From the NCBI RefSeq assembly GCF_009831655.1, contig NZ_WRPA01000002.1:62001-126000 (forward strand): a stretch of 64,000 nt of DNA, in the 5' to 3' direction. The stretch is from Shewanella insulae (GTDB lineage Bacteria; Pseudomonadota; Gammaproteobacteria; Enterobacterales; Shewanellaceae). The notes below the pieces were generated by a model. The model made no database searches and was not told where the DNA came from. It saw nothing but the letters and a program-made list of their open reading frames with translations. Positions 24,236 through 33,771 of the stretch are shown piece after piece; position 1 is the first letter of the stretch; each line of letters starts with the position of its first letter. Both the position numbers and the translations under genes were made by a program.

Positions 24236-26155
24236 ATGTTTAATTATTCTATGCTCAGAATTACCTCTGTGTTACTTGTGTTAACTGCACCTAGTATTGC
24301 TTTAGCAAGCAATGACAACCAAAGTACAATTGAAACCATTGTTGTTACTGCGAGCGCTGGTAAGGGAATGCGTCTACTTGAAGCTCCAGCCTCCGTGAGT
24401 ATCGTTAATATTCAAGAAGAAAGTAAGTTTCAATTTAACACTGACATAGGAGATTTAATTGCCGATGTGCCGGGCGTCAGTATCTCAACACAGGCAAATG
24501 GTTCACGTGGCGTACGCATTCGTGGCTTGAGTAATGATTATACTCAAGTGCTGTTGAATGGTCAGCGAAGCTATACTCGCGAAGCTCTTTGGCGTGGTAG
24601 TGACAATGCTCTTAGTCAGACTCCTAGTGTGGCAATTGACAACATCGAAGTCATTCGTGGCCCTATGTCGACCCTCTATGGTGCTGATACCATGGGGGGG
24701 GTTGTAAATGTAATTACGCGTAAACATAGCGGCAGTCCGGAAGGAGCTTTGAGTATTGAAGGCCAGTACAATGAAGGGGATGCCGGAGGTAATGGTCAGA
24801 TTTTTGGTCTGTATTACTCCACTCCGATCAATGATGTATTTAGCTACACCGTTTATAGTAACTATTTAGATGTGGCCGAGTCATTTTACCTTCACGATCC
24901 CGGCTCAACCAAGCGTAGAAAACAGGTAAACTATAACTTTGTCAATACTTTTGATTTGACTCTCAATAACACCAACTTGATTCAGCTGGATGTGCAACTG
25001 TCCAATGAAGACCAATCCGGTACTGCAATGTATAGAGGCCGCAGCTTTGAGCAAGAACGAAAAATGCAGCGTTACAATGTAAAATATGAGCATTTAGGAG
25101 TCTATACCGATATAGAGGCAAATCTTCACTACAGCGATTTTAATGTCAAGTATGATGTCACGTCATCAGATATTCGTGAAGAAAACTATGACGCAGACAT
25201 TAAAGCGGTGATGCCAATTGGGCAAAATAATCTTTCTATTGGTGCTGAAAGCCGAAAAGGTCAAATTAGCAACATTGGCATTGTCGGTGGCTCAGCAAGC
25301 CGTACGAGTTCTGCCGCATATATAGAAGCCGATGTTGAAGTTAGTTCAGACACCAAACTAACTTTTGGCGCTCGCTACGACCACGACTCACTCTTCAAAG
25401 GTGAGTTCACCTATCGTGGATACCTCAACCACACCTTATCTGATAAATGGAGCATAAAAGCGGGCTTTGGAACGGCGTTTAAAGCACCAACAATGGCTCA
25501 AATTTCAGATTCTTATACCGCACCAGCTAGTGGCCCACAATGCCCGCCAAAACCGCAGGCATGTTACGTATACGGTAACCCAGATTTAAAAGCCGAAACA
25601 GGTACTTTCTCTGAGTTAGGGGCATACTATAATGTCGCCAATAGCAATGCGAATATTACAGCATTCTACAATCGAATCGATGACATCATGCAACAAGCCT
25701 ACCGCCCAAATAGCAGTGATGGCTATTTTGCGTACGTTAATATAGACAAGGTAACTTTACGAGGTCTGGAGTTCTACGTTGACCATCAGTTTGAATCGGT
25801 TGGCTTTGATATGGCCTATACTTACCTTGATGCAAAAGATGGCACAACAGGTGAGCGCCTAGTTGGCACTTCAGAGCATGAAGTATCAGCCAAAATCAAT
25901 TGGTTTACTACCAACTCCACCGACATGTTTGCTCGACTACATTACCGTAGTGAAGTTCGTGCAGAGTTAGGGCAGAATGAATTAGCAGATGCGTATACCA
26001 CCTTAGATCTCGGAATACGCTACCTCCATAGTGATGATATTGACATTAAACTTGGTGTAAACAACATCACCAATGAAGATATATCTAGCCCAAAGACTTA
26101 TTCCGAAGTGATTCAAGGTCGTACCTTTTATGCTGGGCTGAATTACCAGTTCTAA
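24236..26155 (+). CDS. TonB-dependent outer-membrane receptor, CirA/FepA-like
   Basis: The 639-residue protein has a signal peptide (ending near PSIALA), a TonB box region (ETIVVTAS), a plug domain with DIGDLIADVPGVSI, GVRIRGLSNDYTQVLLNGQR and the signature IEVIRGPMSTLYGADTMGGVVNVITRK region in short form (IEVIRGPMSTLYGADTMGG), and a barrel ending RTFYAGLNYQF. The plug is most like catecholate siderophore receptors. A Fur box lies about 40 bp upstream, supporting iron control. The first ATG is used, though no strong ribosome site is visible; an ATG five codons later is possible. The transporter gene follows after three bases. Confidence 0.92.
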   Translation: MFNYSMLRITSVLLVLTAPSIALASNDNQSTIETIVVTASAGKGMRLLEAPASVSIVNIQEESKFQFNTDIGDLIADVPGVSISTQANGSRGVRIRGLSNDYTQVLLNGQRSYTREALWRGSDNALSQTPSVAIDNIEVIRGPMSTLYGADTMGGVVNVITRKHSGSPEGALSIEGQYNEGDAGGNGQIFGLYYSTPINDVFSYTVYSNYLDVAESFYLHDPGSTKRRKQVNYNFVNTFDLTLNNTNLIQLDVQLSNEDQSGTAMYRGRSFEQERKMQRYNVKYEHLGVYTDIEANLHYSDFNVKYDVTSSDIREENYDADIKAVMPIGQNNLSIGAESRKGQISNIGIVGGSASRTSSAAYIEADVEVSSDTKLTFGARYDHDSLFKGEFTYRGYLNHTLSDKWSIKAGFGTAFKAPTMAQISDSYTAPASGPQCPPKPQACYVYGNPDLKAETGTFSELGAYYNVANSNANITAFYNRIDDIMQQAYRPNSSDGYFAYVNIDKVTLRGLEFYVDHQFESVGFDMAYTYLDAKDGTTGERLVGTSEHEVSAKINWFTTNSTDMFARLHYRSEVRAELGQNELADAYTTLDLGIRYLHSDDIDIKLGVNNITNEDISSPKTYSEVIQGRTFYAGLNYQF

Positions 26156-26158
26156 TCA

Positions 26159-27637
26159 ATGCAAAGATCTATATTTGATAGTATCGAGCGGTGGGGTAAT
26201 AGGTTGCCTCACCCCGTTTTTATATTTGTCTGGCTTTCACTATTGGTGGCAGTGCTCTCTTTTGCTGCATCAATAACGGAGTTGTCTTACAATCTACCGG
26301 GCCAAGAGACTCAATATGTACAAAATCTACTCTCACCGAAGATGATCCGCCAATGGTTAGGTGGCAGTGTAAATGCGTTCATTAACTTTCCACCACTCGG
26401 TATTATTGTCATTGTTACAATAGGTATTGGGCTTGCGGATGCATCTGGTTTGATCAGTTATGCCGTTCAACGTCTAGTGAATAAAACAGGAACATGGCAA
26501 TTAACTACCAGTATTTTGGCCTTAGGGATAATATCGAACGTGATTGGTTCTGTAGGCTACATCATACTTATTCCTTTAGCCTGCCGTGCATATCAAGCAG
26601 CAGGGCGGCCTCCTTTGGCAGGGTTGGCAACGGCTTTTGCAGGTGTTGCAGGGGGAACGCATGCCACCATCTTCGTAACGACTTATGATGTAGTGATATC
26701 AGGTATCACTACCTCTGCAGCCCAGCTGATCGATCCTGAATATGTTGTTAGTCCTCTCGGAAATTATTTTTTTATGGCTGCGAGTGTCGTTTTACTGGTC
26801 GTAGTAGGCTCCATAGTTTCAATATTTGTCGTAGAGAAGCGACAACAAATGATGACAAACGCCCGATCTCAGAGAGAAGTCATCACGGTTACCCAAACCA
26901 ATGATAAGGCAATGTGGGTTGCTAGCGGGGTATTTATTTCGATTGTCACTTTTTTTGTTTTTTCAGCTGCGCTTTCAAATGGGTGGCTTGCACCATTCGA
27001 AGGCCAGGCACTGGGCAGAAGTGAGGTTATGCGCGGTTTACCTGTGATTATCGCCAGCGCATTCGGCCTGAGTGGTATAACTTATGGATTTTTGTCTGGG
27101 AACTTTAAAAGCGAGAATGATTTAATCCGAGGCTGTCAAAAAAGCATCAGTCAGCTAGGGCTTTTCTTACTGATAATTTTTGTTGCTTCACAACTAATCT
27201 ATCTGTTTAAGCTAAGTCAATTGTCAGGTGTTTTAGCCGTTTCAATAAATGCACTTGTTACACACATGTCATTGCATCCAGCTCTACTCGTAATAGTTGT
27301 AGTGGTACTGAGCGCTGCACTAAATATTTTTATGGGCTCTCCGGTAGTACAATGGAGTGTAATGGCACCAGTATTAATTCCGTCACTCTTCTATGTCGGC
27401 ATTCCCCTGGAGGTCACTCAGGCTGCATTTCGAATAGGTGACTCTGTTACCAATATTGTCAGCCCCTTATTTGGCTACTTAGGACTAATACTGGCAAGCG
27501 CTCAGGAATATGATAAGAATGCTAAAATTGGCACGTTAATGTCGTTAATGCTGCCATTCAGTATTGCTTTTTTATTCGCTTGGACAACTTTTTTGATTCT
27601 ATGGGTGTATGTGCTTCAACTTCCAGTTGGAGTTTAA
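26159..27637 (+). CDS. AbgT-family inner-membrane transporter
   Basis: The 492-residue protein has about twelve hydrophobic spans and the AbgT family layout: the opening IERWGNRLPHPVFIFVWLSL, FPPLGIIVIVTIGIGLADASGL, AGLATAFAGVAGGTHA, YVVSPLGNYFFMAAS and the repeat-two FMGSPVVQWSVMAPVLIP. AbgT proteins import p-aminobenzoyl-glutamate or export antimetabolite drugs. The gene lies three bases behind a Fur-controlled TonB receptor, so the two are surely co-expressed, which is unusual for this family. The 3' flank is an IS fragment starting 15 bp after the stop, so lost downstream genes are possible. Confidence 0.88.
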   Translation: MQRSIFDSIERWGNRLPHPVFIFVWLSLLVAVLSFAASITELSYNLPGQETQYVQNLLSPKMIRQWLGGSVNAFINFPPLGIIVIVTIGIGLADASGLISYAVQRLVNKTGTWQLTTSILALGIISNVIGSVGYIILIPLACRAYQAAGRPPLAGLATAFAGVAGGTHATIFVTTYDVVISGITTSAAQLIDPEYVVSPLGNYFFMAASVVLLVVVGSIVSIFVVEKRQQMMTNARSQREVITVTQTNDKAMWVASGVFISIVTFFVFSAALSNGWLAPFEGQALGRSEVMRGLPVIIASAFGLSGITYGFLSGNFKSENDLIRGCQKSISQLGLFLLIIFVASQLIYLFKLSQLSGVLAVSINALVTHMSLHPALLVIVVVVLSAALNIFMGSPVVQWSVMAPVLIPSLFYVGIPLEVTQAAFRIGDSVTNIVSPLFGYLGLILASAQEYDKNAKIGTLMSLMLPFSIAFLFAWTTFLILWVYVLQLPVGV

Positions 27638-27652
27638 GAATAACACAACGCT

Positions 27653-27951
<299 letters not shown>

Positions 27952-27995
27952 TAATACCCACGCTTTGACATAGTGCCTTTTTCAACGGAGGCACT

Positions 27996-28295
27996 ATGAG
28001 CCAAGAACAAAAACGCACGCATTGGGCATCAGTTATTGAGCAACAAAAGCAAAGCCAGCTAACCATTAAGCAGTTTTGCGAAGACAAGGGTATTAGCTAT
28101 CAAACCTTCTTTTACTGGTCTAAGCGACTGCGCTCTCCTGAGACAGTACAGACGTTGCAGCCCATCGAGTTTGATGAATCACGCCATTCACTCTCTGAGG
28201 CTGTTGTCCTGCTTTTTGCTAATGGTATTCGTGCAGAGCTGCCCGCAGCACTCAGTCCCGCGCAAATCAAACATTGGGTCGACGCGTTACAATGA
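27996..28295 (+). CDS. tnpA: IS66-family TnpA accessory protein
   Basis: The 99-residue protein has the helix-turn-helix pattern of IS66 Orf1 (EQQKQSQLTIKQFCEDKGIS, YQTFFYWSKRLR). GGAGG precedes the ATG. Its TGA overlaps the tnpB ATG (ATGA). It is intact, but the element lacks most of tnpC, so it cannot move on its own. Confidence 0.9.
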   Translation: MSQEQKRTHWASVIEQQKQSQLTIKQFCEDKGISYQTFFYWSKRLRSPETVQTLQPIEFDESRHSLSEAVVLLFANGIRAELPAALSPAQIKHWVDALQ

Positions 28296-28636
28296 CACCT
28301 TCCGGCAAGGTCTTCCTGGTCTCCGGCGTGACCGATATGCGCAAGTCCATTGATGGGCTGTCGTTAATTGTCGCCGAACAACTAGATATGGATCCGTTCA
28401 GCGAAGCCTGGTTTATCTTCTGTAATCGCGGACGCGATAAACTCAAAATCTTGTTTTGGGATACCAACGGGTTTTGGCTTTACTATCGCCGTTTGGAGAA
28501 AGGTACCTTCAAATGGCCTCGCCCGAATTCCCAAGGCGTGATTGTCATCAGCAAACCACAACTTCACTGGTTGCTCTCAGGGCTGTCAATCGAAAACAGC
28601 AAAGCCCATCGGCCCTTAAATGGACTAGAAGTGTGA
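28292..28636 (+). CDS. tnpB: IS66-family TnpB (Orf2) protein
   Basis: The 114-residue protein follows the IS66 Orf2 consensus: VFLVSGVTDMRKSIDGLSLI, FCNRGRDKLKILFWDTNGFW and YRRLEKGTFKWPR. The start at 28292 is set by the ATGA overlap with tnpA. Function in transposition is accessory and poorly defined. The gene appears intact. Confidence 0.92.
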   Translation: MTPSGKVFLVSGVTDMRKSIDGLSLIVAEQLDMDPFSEAWFIFCNRGRDKLKILFWDTNGFWLYYRRLEKGTFKWPRPNSQGVIVISKPQLHWLLSGLSIENSKAHRPLNGLEV

Positions 28637-28722
28637 TGCTAGACACTGATCGTAATTTTGCACTTGAACGATCCTTTTTAACCGTCACACTAGGCACCAT
28701 ACAATGCTGTAGATGATGCCCA

Positions 28723-29157
28723 GTGACCAACTACCCCGATGATATAGAACAACTCAAGGCTATGCTGCTAAAACTCAAACAGGAGAAGCAAGCTATGGAA
28801 GAGGAGGTAGCCGCCCTGAAAACCCAGGTGCAATTACTTGTTGAGCAACTCAACCTCAGCAAATCCAAACGCTTTGCTTCCCAAAGCGAAAAAGTCGCCA
28901 AAAGCACCTTCAACGAAGCCGAGCAGCAAAACGCGTTGCCTTCCTCACCTAAAGAGCGCAGAAAAACGGGTCGTAAACCGCTGCCAGCTGATCTTGAACG
29001 CGAGGTGCAAATTCACACCTTAAATGCGCCGTATTGTGACTGCTGTGATGCGCCTTTACATGAATGCGGTAAGGAAGTCAGCGAAACCCTGAAAATCCTG
29101 CCTCAACGAGTGAGTGTCATCCGCCATGAGCGCACCAAATATGTGTGTGATTCATAG
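28723..29157 (+). pseudogene. IS66-family TnpC transposase, N-terminal fragment
   Basis: Starting from GTG, about 144 residues are left: the leucine-rich coiled coil (IEQLKAMLLKLKQEKQAMEE), the KSKRFASQSEK linker and the zinc-binding segment (YCDCCDAPLHECG). The frame ends at VCDS just where foreign IS sequence begins; the whole catalytic domain is absent. Confidence 0.88.
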
Positions 29158-29400
29158 AGATGGTTTCAATTTTCTTAGCTGAAGATCAAGCTTGTAGTTC
29201 TGCTCTTGAAACCGCTCTTTCTTGATCTGGTAGTGCTGAGATACCTCTTCAGACAAAGGAATTTGCTCAGATATCTCAGTAATCCTGTCTATCGGGGTTA
29301 GTCCATTTAACGAGCTGTGGGGCCGTTCCCAGTTGTAGTAGTGTTACCATTCAGCTAGTAACAGATCCAGCTCTACCAGCCCCACACTGTAGGATCCCCT
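29158..29400 (-). pseudogene. rve-type (IS3/IS481-like) transposase, C-terminal remnant
   Basis: Read on the minus strand, this stretch encodes the end of an integrase-core transposase: a stop in place of a residue after LLLAEW, then HYYNWERPHSSLNGLTPIDR and a basic tail ending LRKLKPSL. Only about 80 codons remain, joined to IS66 on one side and IS4 on the other. Confidence 0.75.
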
Positions 29401-30083
29401 CATAATTCATACCCCCAACAGCCGTGAATGAGTGATAATTCTGCCAGCTTCCTGGCGGCATTCAGTAGGTCATCGACTGACATTGGGTATCTGTGTCGCC
29501 GTCGCATCAGCTCTTTTCCCATACGCACTATCGATAGCACATTACGTTTCTTCACCGTATTGGCCTGGAAATGTCGTTGCAATTGCTGCGCTTCACCAAA
29601 GAGCCCTACCCACCAAAATGCCAATTGCACCAGCAAGGCTATCATCAGCAAGATATCCATTCTTGCCGCATCACGTGTTCGGCTATGGCGTAAACCAAAT
29701 CCGTAAGCCGGACTTTTTAAGTCCCTAAAAGTCTCCTCTATCTGCATTCGCTTTTGGTAAAGATTGACCAGCTTCTTGGGCGGCATCGCTTCCATTGTTA
29801 GATTGGTCACTAGCGCCCAAGGCTCTTTTGCCGTCAATTCATAGGTCCATTGGGCGGTATGATGGCAGTCGGTTGTCGTGCTACGTTGACCTTTTCGCCC
29901 TTTACTTCTCGCCTTAAACAACACCATTTCACAGAGCAAAGGCTTCTTGACCGATAAAGCCACCCGACTAACATGCTTGGCGCGGCTATTTGCTCTGGCA
30001 TAGAGCGCTTTGAGTGAAAATTGACGACCAAAGGGATGAAGGCGATAAACACTTAACTGTAGTGGTAAACTAAAATTGGCCAC
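29401..30083 (-). pseudogene. IS4-family transposase, C-terminal fragment
   Basis: The open 227-codon piece holds the C-terminal catalytic half of an IS4 transposase, including the YREK-type motif in YQKRMQIEETFRDLKS with the catalytic Glu. The N-terminal domain is absent; upstream DNA from 30084 is not transposase. It is the better-preserved relative of the copy at 4582-5240. Confidence 0.85.
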
Positions 30084-30235
30084 GGTTTTGTATTTAAGCC
30101 AGTATCTTCGCTCAGTCGGGTGCGTTGATGGTAGCTATGCGCTCTTCGGTAAGCATTTCAATGTTAATAGTGAAGCGATACGCGCTGTATCGAGCGAGAA
30201 TCATTGTTCGTGAATGCATGCGATAGCTGATCATC

Positions 30236-30420
30236 GTGCTATCTACAAAACTCTAGCTGATTCATTTAATTTTGACTATTTATGCACTTTCATAAGCATG
30301 ACTACATCAGAACAGCTATTTGCAGTCAATTACTCCTGAAACAGATCAAATATGCACATAAACACGCGAAACTTGCATGTTAATAGTTATTAACATGCAG
30401 AATTATGAAGTCCTGAGTTA
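30236..30420. repeat. Dispersed repeat A, right copy, with 24-bp palindrome
   Basis: This segment matches 22451-22640. At 30375-30398 it contains a perfect palindrome, GCATGTTAATA-GT-TATTAACATGC, which could be a protein-binding site or hairpin. From 30084 to 30235 no gene or known element was recognised. Confidence 0.7.
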
Positions 30421-30544
30421 AAAGTACTTCGCACGTAGATTTTAAGCTTAACTGTGCTGTTAGTATTATTTGGGACTCAATCTGTTAGATTGCAAAACTC
30501 ATTTTGTAATTCAATGCTGTAAAAAATGATGTTTCTACGGAGAA

Positions 30545-30566
30545 GGCTCTGGTTGTTGCCAGAGCC
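30545..30566. terminator. Strong hairpin beside the small membrane gene
   Basis: GGCTCTGG and CCAGAGCC form an eight-pair stem with a TTGTTG loop. A T-run (TTGTTTTT) follows on the plus strand; on the minus strand it is ten bases past the stop of the gene at 30576 and is followed by TTCTCC. It may serve in both directions. Confidence 0.65.
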
Positions 30567-30575
30567 AAGTTGTTT

Positions 30576-30740
30576 TTAAGGCTTAAATAGCTCAAGCAGC
30601 TTGCAAAGGATTTTGCAACTCGAACTGATTAAAGTAGCTGCAAAGAGATTAGTAGGACTTTTCAATCCCAAATACACCCCTAGCGCAAACAGGAAGGTAA
30701 ATACTAATAATAGCACTATACATATTGCATCGTATGTCAC
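30576..30740 (-). CDS. Small single-span membrane protein, GTG start
   Basis: About 54 residues with one long hydrophobic helix (ICIVLLLVFTFLFALGVYLG) and a short cationic, Cys-containing tail ending LLELFKP. The GTG at 30740 is chosen because AGGAG lies eight bases before it; an ATG 24 bases further up has no such site. A strong hairpin follows the stop. The arrangement (strong ribosome site, short hydrophobic product, terminator) suggests a real gene. No family was recognised. A type I toxin-like peptide is possible but not shown. Confidence 0.45.
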   Translation of the reverse strand: MTYDAICIVLLLVFTFLFALGVYLGLKSPTNLFAATLISSSCKILCKLLELFKP

Positions 30741-30764
30741 AGTCGTCGCTCCTAGTATTAGCAA

Positions 30765-31128
30765 GCGTCAGAGATCTGTGTATATGAAATCCACAATACG
30801 CAGCCTCAAACGCTGACGAGAGAGTTCTAGTTTCTTGTGACTTCATCGATCCACATGGCTTCAAGGTTTTTCTAAAACTATCCGCACTTCCGTTTCACAA
30901 ATTCATACGATTTGTACACTATCCATACATGGAGTACTTGTCAATGCACGGCTCCTTGAATAGCTACATCACACTAAACACCTAAAGCCTAGTCATTGTG
31001 ACTCTTAGTTTTAGGCACTAATGGTGAAATTTTTAATGAATTAAAACAAGATATTACTGCTTTAATGGATGGATATGCTTGCATGAAAAATTGCGCATTC
31101 ACCATGCACATCGTTGATGATTTTACTC
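30765..31128. other. Intergenic region, nothing recognised
   Basis: About 360 bp of AT-rich DNA between the small membrane gene and the UDG-like gene. Only very short overlapping frames are present, with no credible ribosome sites or repeats noticed. Confidence 0.4.
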
Positions 31129-31812
31129 TCAGCAGATCGAGTCTATTGCTTCTTTCAACCACGTAATAACTTCGACTTTCCCGACAGAGTTATATCGACT
31201 CAGATGCGGCAGACCTGCTACAAACATACTTCGTTGATTAAGTTCAGCGCGAAATCCTTTACAGACCCAACCTGGATGGCCTGAATCAATGGTCTGTTCG
31301 CTTTCATCGTTATATAGCAATTCTTTTACGAAGGCATAAGGTGATTCGGGCCCATTGCCGAATGTCAAAAGTAGTTTGGGCTGCACTATCTCCAATACCG
31401 CCTCATGGACTGGCCAACACAGGCCGGCTAGTCCAAAACAAAGCCCCTCTGCAGAGCGTGTTGTCGGGAAAATCAGATTTGATGCACAGACATTACGAGC
31501 ATCATAACCAAGATCAGCCAATAGCCTCACAACCCTCTTCTGCAATGGCTCCCGTTGCTCATCGGTAAGAACAACCGATTCATCACTTTGGTTTTTCCAG
31601 AATTCATCCAAGTACGAGTTTTTTGTTCGAGTGAGCATCCGATCAATATGCTCATCTATCGTTATGAACGGCTTTCCACCAGGATTCAAACCCATAAGGT
31701 AGATGTCGCCTTTGGCTAAGGTTTCATACGAGCTGTAAATTACTTCCCCATGGCGATGGAGAATGTGCTTCAGAGCGGTTCTAGCGATGATGGGCAGGTC
31801 TTCTTTGCGCAT
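31129..31812 (-). CDS. Uracil-DNA-glycosylase-like family protein
   Basis: The 227-residue protein shows the superfamily motifs in order: a strand and active-site loop YLMGLNPGGKP (about 33-43), NVCASNLIFPTTRS (about 107-120), PKLLLTFGNGPESPY (about 145-159), and a leucine-loop-like FVAGLPHLSRYNS near 203-215, where UDGs have HPS/HLS. UDG-fold proteins remove damaged bases; several relatives occur in mobile or defence islands. The usual catalytic Asp of family-1 enzymes is not evident, so the chemistry is open. It sits between repeats A and B. Confidence 0.55.
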   Translation of the reverse strand: MRKEDLPIIARTALKHILHRHGEVIYSSYETLAKGDIYLMGLNPGGKPFITIDEHIDRMLTRTKNSYLDEFWKNQSDESVVLTDEQREPLQKRVVRLLADLGYDARNVCASNLIFPTTRSAEGLCFGLAGLCWPVHEAVLEIVQPKLLLTFGNGPESPYAFVKELLYNDESEQTIDSGHPGWVCKGFRAELNQRSMFVAGLPHLSRYNSVGKVEVITWLKEAIDSIC

Positions 31813-31856
31813 TAGAATATGCCTTTATGACATAGGAATTGCTCAACGTATCGATA

Positions 31857-32144
31857 TACGCAAGTACTTGGCTGGAACCTAGATGAATTTACCGTTTTTG
31901 ATCTCTTGTTCTCTGACGCACCAGGCTAGGTTTATTGCGTCAAGAACTCTCCTATCAGACTTATGCTCTTTTCAGCCTTATCGACCATCAAGTCCAAAGT
32001 ATTCATGCACTTGCTTCTTCTAAACTTTATAACCCAATCCCTTGACGCTTCATCTATTTGTTCATAATTAAAGATTTTCATCATAACCTTAAAAGATTGT
32101 TTTTAACCTTAGTTAATACGCCAATTTTTTCACAGTATTTACCC
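31857..32144. repeat. Dispersed repeat B, right copy, with broken small gene
   Basis: Nearly identical to 22924-23212. The small gene inside (start near 32081) has lost one base near 31969, where TATGCTCTTTTCAG replaces GATGTTCTCTTTCAG, and is a pseudogene. Repeat identity ends at TTTACCC near 32144. Confidence 0.85.
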
Positions 32145-32580
32145 AACATAATAGAACCACTACATCCGCAGGCTTACCAATCGCTTTACATTTTCGCCAT
32201 TCAAATCAACCATACATAGCACTACACTCGGCTTTTTTTTTCAGTATTTAAGCCAGGTTATAGTTATTGACATGCATAAATACTCTGCTCTTGATTCGTT
32301 TCAGGCTTCTGACTCACTTTTGGACAGAAATGCGATAGAGCAGGGAGCCTAAAGTTGGATCGTGGGATTAGTAAATGTATGGGTCGCAGTTAAAGTTTAC
32401 ACTGACCCAGCATATCCCATTACGAAAGCATGCTTGCTTTAGCTTACTCAATTATATGGCTGCCAATGTGAAAGATCGACAGCCCCTAATATCGTGTCCG
32501 AATTTTGCGAACCACTTCTGAATTGACTAACATCAGGTGTACTATCCTGCACCTAGGCTTCGCCATCTTCACCAGGCTGG
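32145..32580. other. Intergenic region after the patatin gene
   Basis: About 435 bp without a credible gene. AAAGCATGCTTGCTTT near 32424 is a small palindrome. This separates the patatin operon from the UDG-like gene, so I do not join them in one operon. Confidence 0.4.
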
Positions 32581-33771
32581 CTAGGGATACAATAAAGCAC
32601 AAGGATATGGAAGAGCCAAGCCTTGCTTAATACTGCTGTCGTACCAATTCCGAATGCTTTCGTCTGTATGCAAGTACCCCCAGTTGACCAACTTTTTATT
32701 GTCGTCACCGCTAAAAGCGTCTAACTGTGTACCTAACCTTTTCAAATGCAAATAACTTTCAAGCTTTTCGGGGTTAGCAAACGAGGGATCGTAATTTCCG
32801 AAATCTAACCTATTTTCAATACACCAATAAGCTCCGCGGTACTCTCCGGCTTGATAGTTTCTTGCCAGCGTTCGCTTTCGAAGTGCCCGCTGCTGGTTAA
32901 CCATGATGTCTGACATCCTCAAACACTTGCCCAACCAGTTACCGAATAACCGCCAACGACTATTCCAAGGCGCGGAAAAAGGAGCTCCTGCGTCACAACA
33001 GAAAACCGTACCGAACTCCTTATTTTCCCCGTGCTTCCACAACATTTCCAAACCCATATTGTCGTAGAGGCCACCGTCACATACCGCCAGCCTGTTACGC
33101 AGTTTTTTTATATCAGCTTCCGGGAGTTTTTGGTATTCACTATCGTTCCAGGTCCACCTTGAACCATCAAGGTGAACTGGCGAAAGAAATGGTGGAAAAG
33201 CACTTGATATCGAAACTGCTTGGGCAAGCGTAATATCGTGATCGTTAGCACTTCCTATATGGTAATCTCGAACGGATTCCTTCCCAATCCGCATACTCAC
33301 CCCTGTATCAAGATTGGTACCATAGAAAATAAACTCGGGAGCCTCGGGCGAATGTGGAATATCCTTTAGCTTAATCTCACCGAACAACTTGGATTCATAC
33401 TGCTTACGTACACAATCTACCATACTGCTACGGGGATGAATTAAATGATATAAACCCTTTCTGGGGCTTAAAATTGTGCAAGAACAGAAGGCCACCAGCG
33501 GCTCGACTATAACAGTATGAAAGTTAGTCGCACGCACTCGGCCTGAGCCATCTTCAATTGGTTCGAACTCTAAGTCTGACCACTTCAACATAAGGTACCC
33601 AGCGGCGATAGCCCCCCCTGAAACCGCAGTAATCGTATCTAACTCTGCCAACAAACCTTCTTCATTGAGCCTAGCAAGTGAGCCCACAGCATAAAGCGTT
33701 GCTCTAAAACCGCCGCCAGAGAGTGCCAAACCCTTTTTATGCACATCAACCACGGGCGCCCCCTTTTCCAT
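32581..33771 (-). CDS. Patatin-like phospholipase, third gene of the E2-E1-JAB operon
   Basis: The 396-residue protein has the patatin catalytic set: oxyanion loop GLALSGGGFRAT (about 14-25), nucleophile Ser51 in TAVSGGAIAAG, and the dyad Asp232 in CDGGLYDNMGLE. Patatins are serine lipases; CapV in CBASS attacks the cell's own membrane. Here no cyclic-nucleotide synthase is present, so activation must be different. The ATG start overlaps the upstream gene by 26 bases; a GTG at 33753, preceded by AAGGGGG, is a strong alternative that removes six residues. The overlap implies coupled translation with the conjugation protein. Confidence 0.9.
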   Translation of the reverse strand: MEKGAPVVDVHKKGLALSGGGFRATLYAVGSLARLNEEGLLAELDTITAVSGGAIAAGYLMLKWSDLEFEPIEDGSGRVRATNFHTVIVEPLVAFCSCTILSPRKGLYHLIHPRSSMVDCVRKQYESKLFGEIKLKDIPHSPEAPEFIFYGTNLDTGVSMRIGKESVRDYHIGSANDHDITLAQAVSISSAFPPFLSPVHLDGSRWTWNDSEYQKLPEADIKKLRNRLAVCDGGLYDNMGLEMLWKHGENKEFGTVFCCDAGAPFSAPWNSRWRLFGNWLGKCLRMSDIMVNQQRALRKRTLARNYQAGEYRGAYWCIENRLDFGNYDPSFANPEKLESYLHLKRLGTQLDAFSGDDNKKLVNWGYLHTDESIRNWYDSSIKQGLALPYPCALLYP

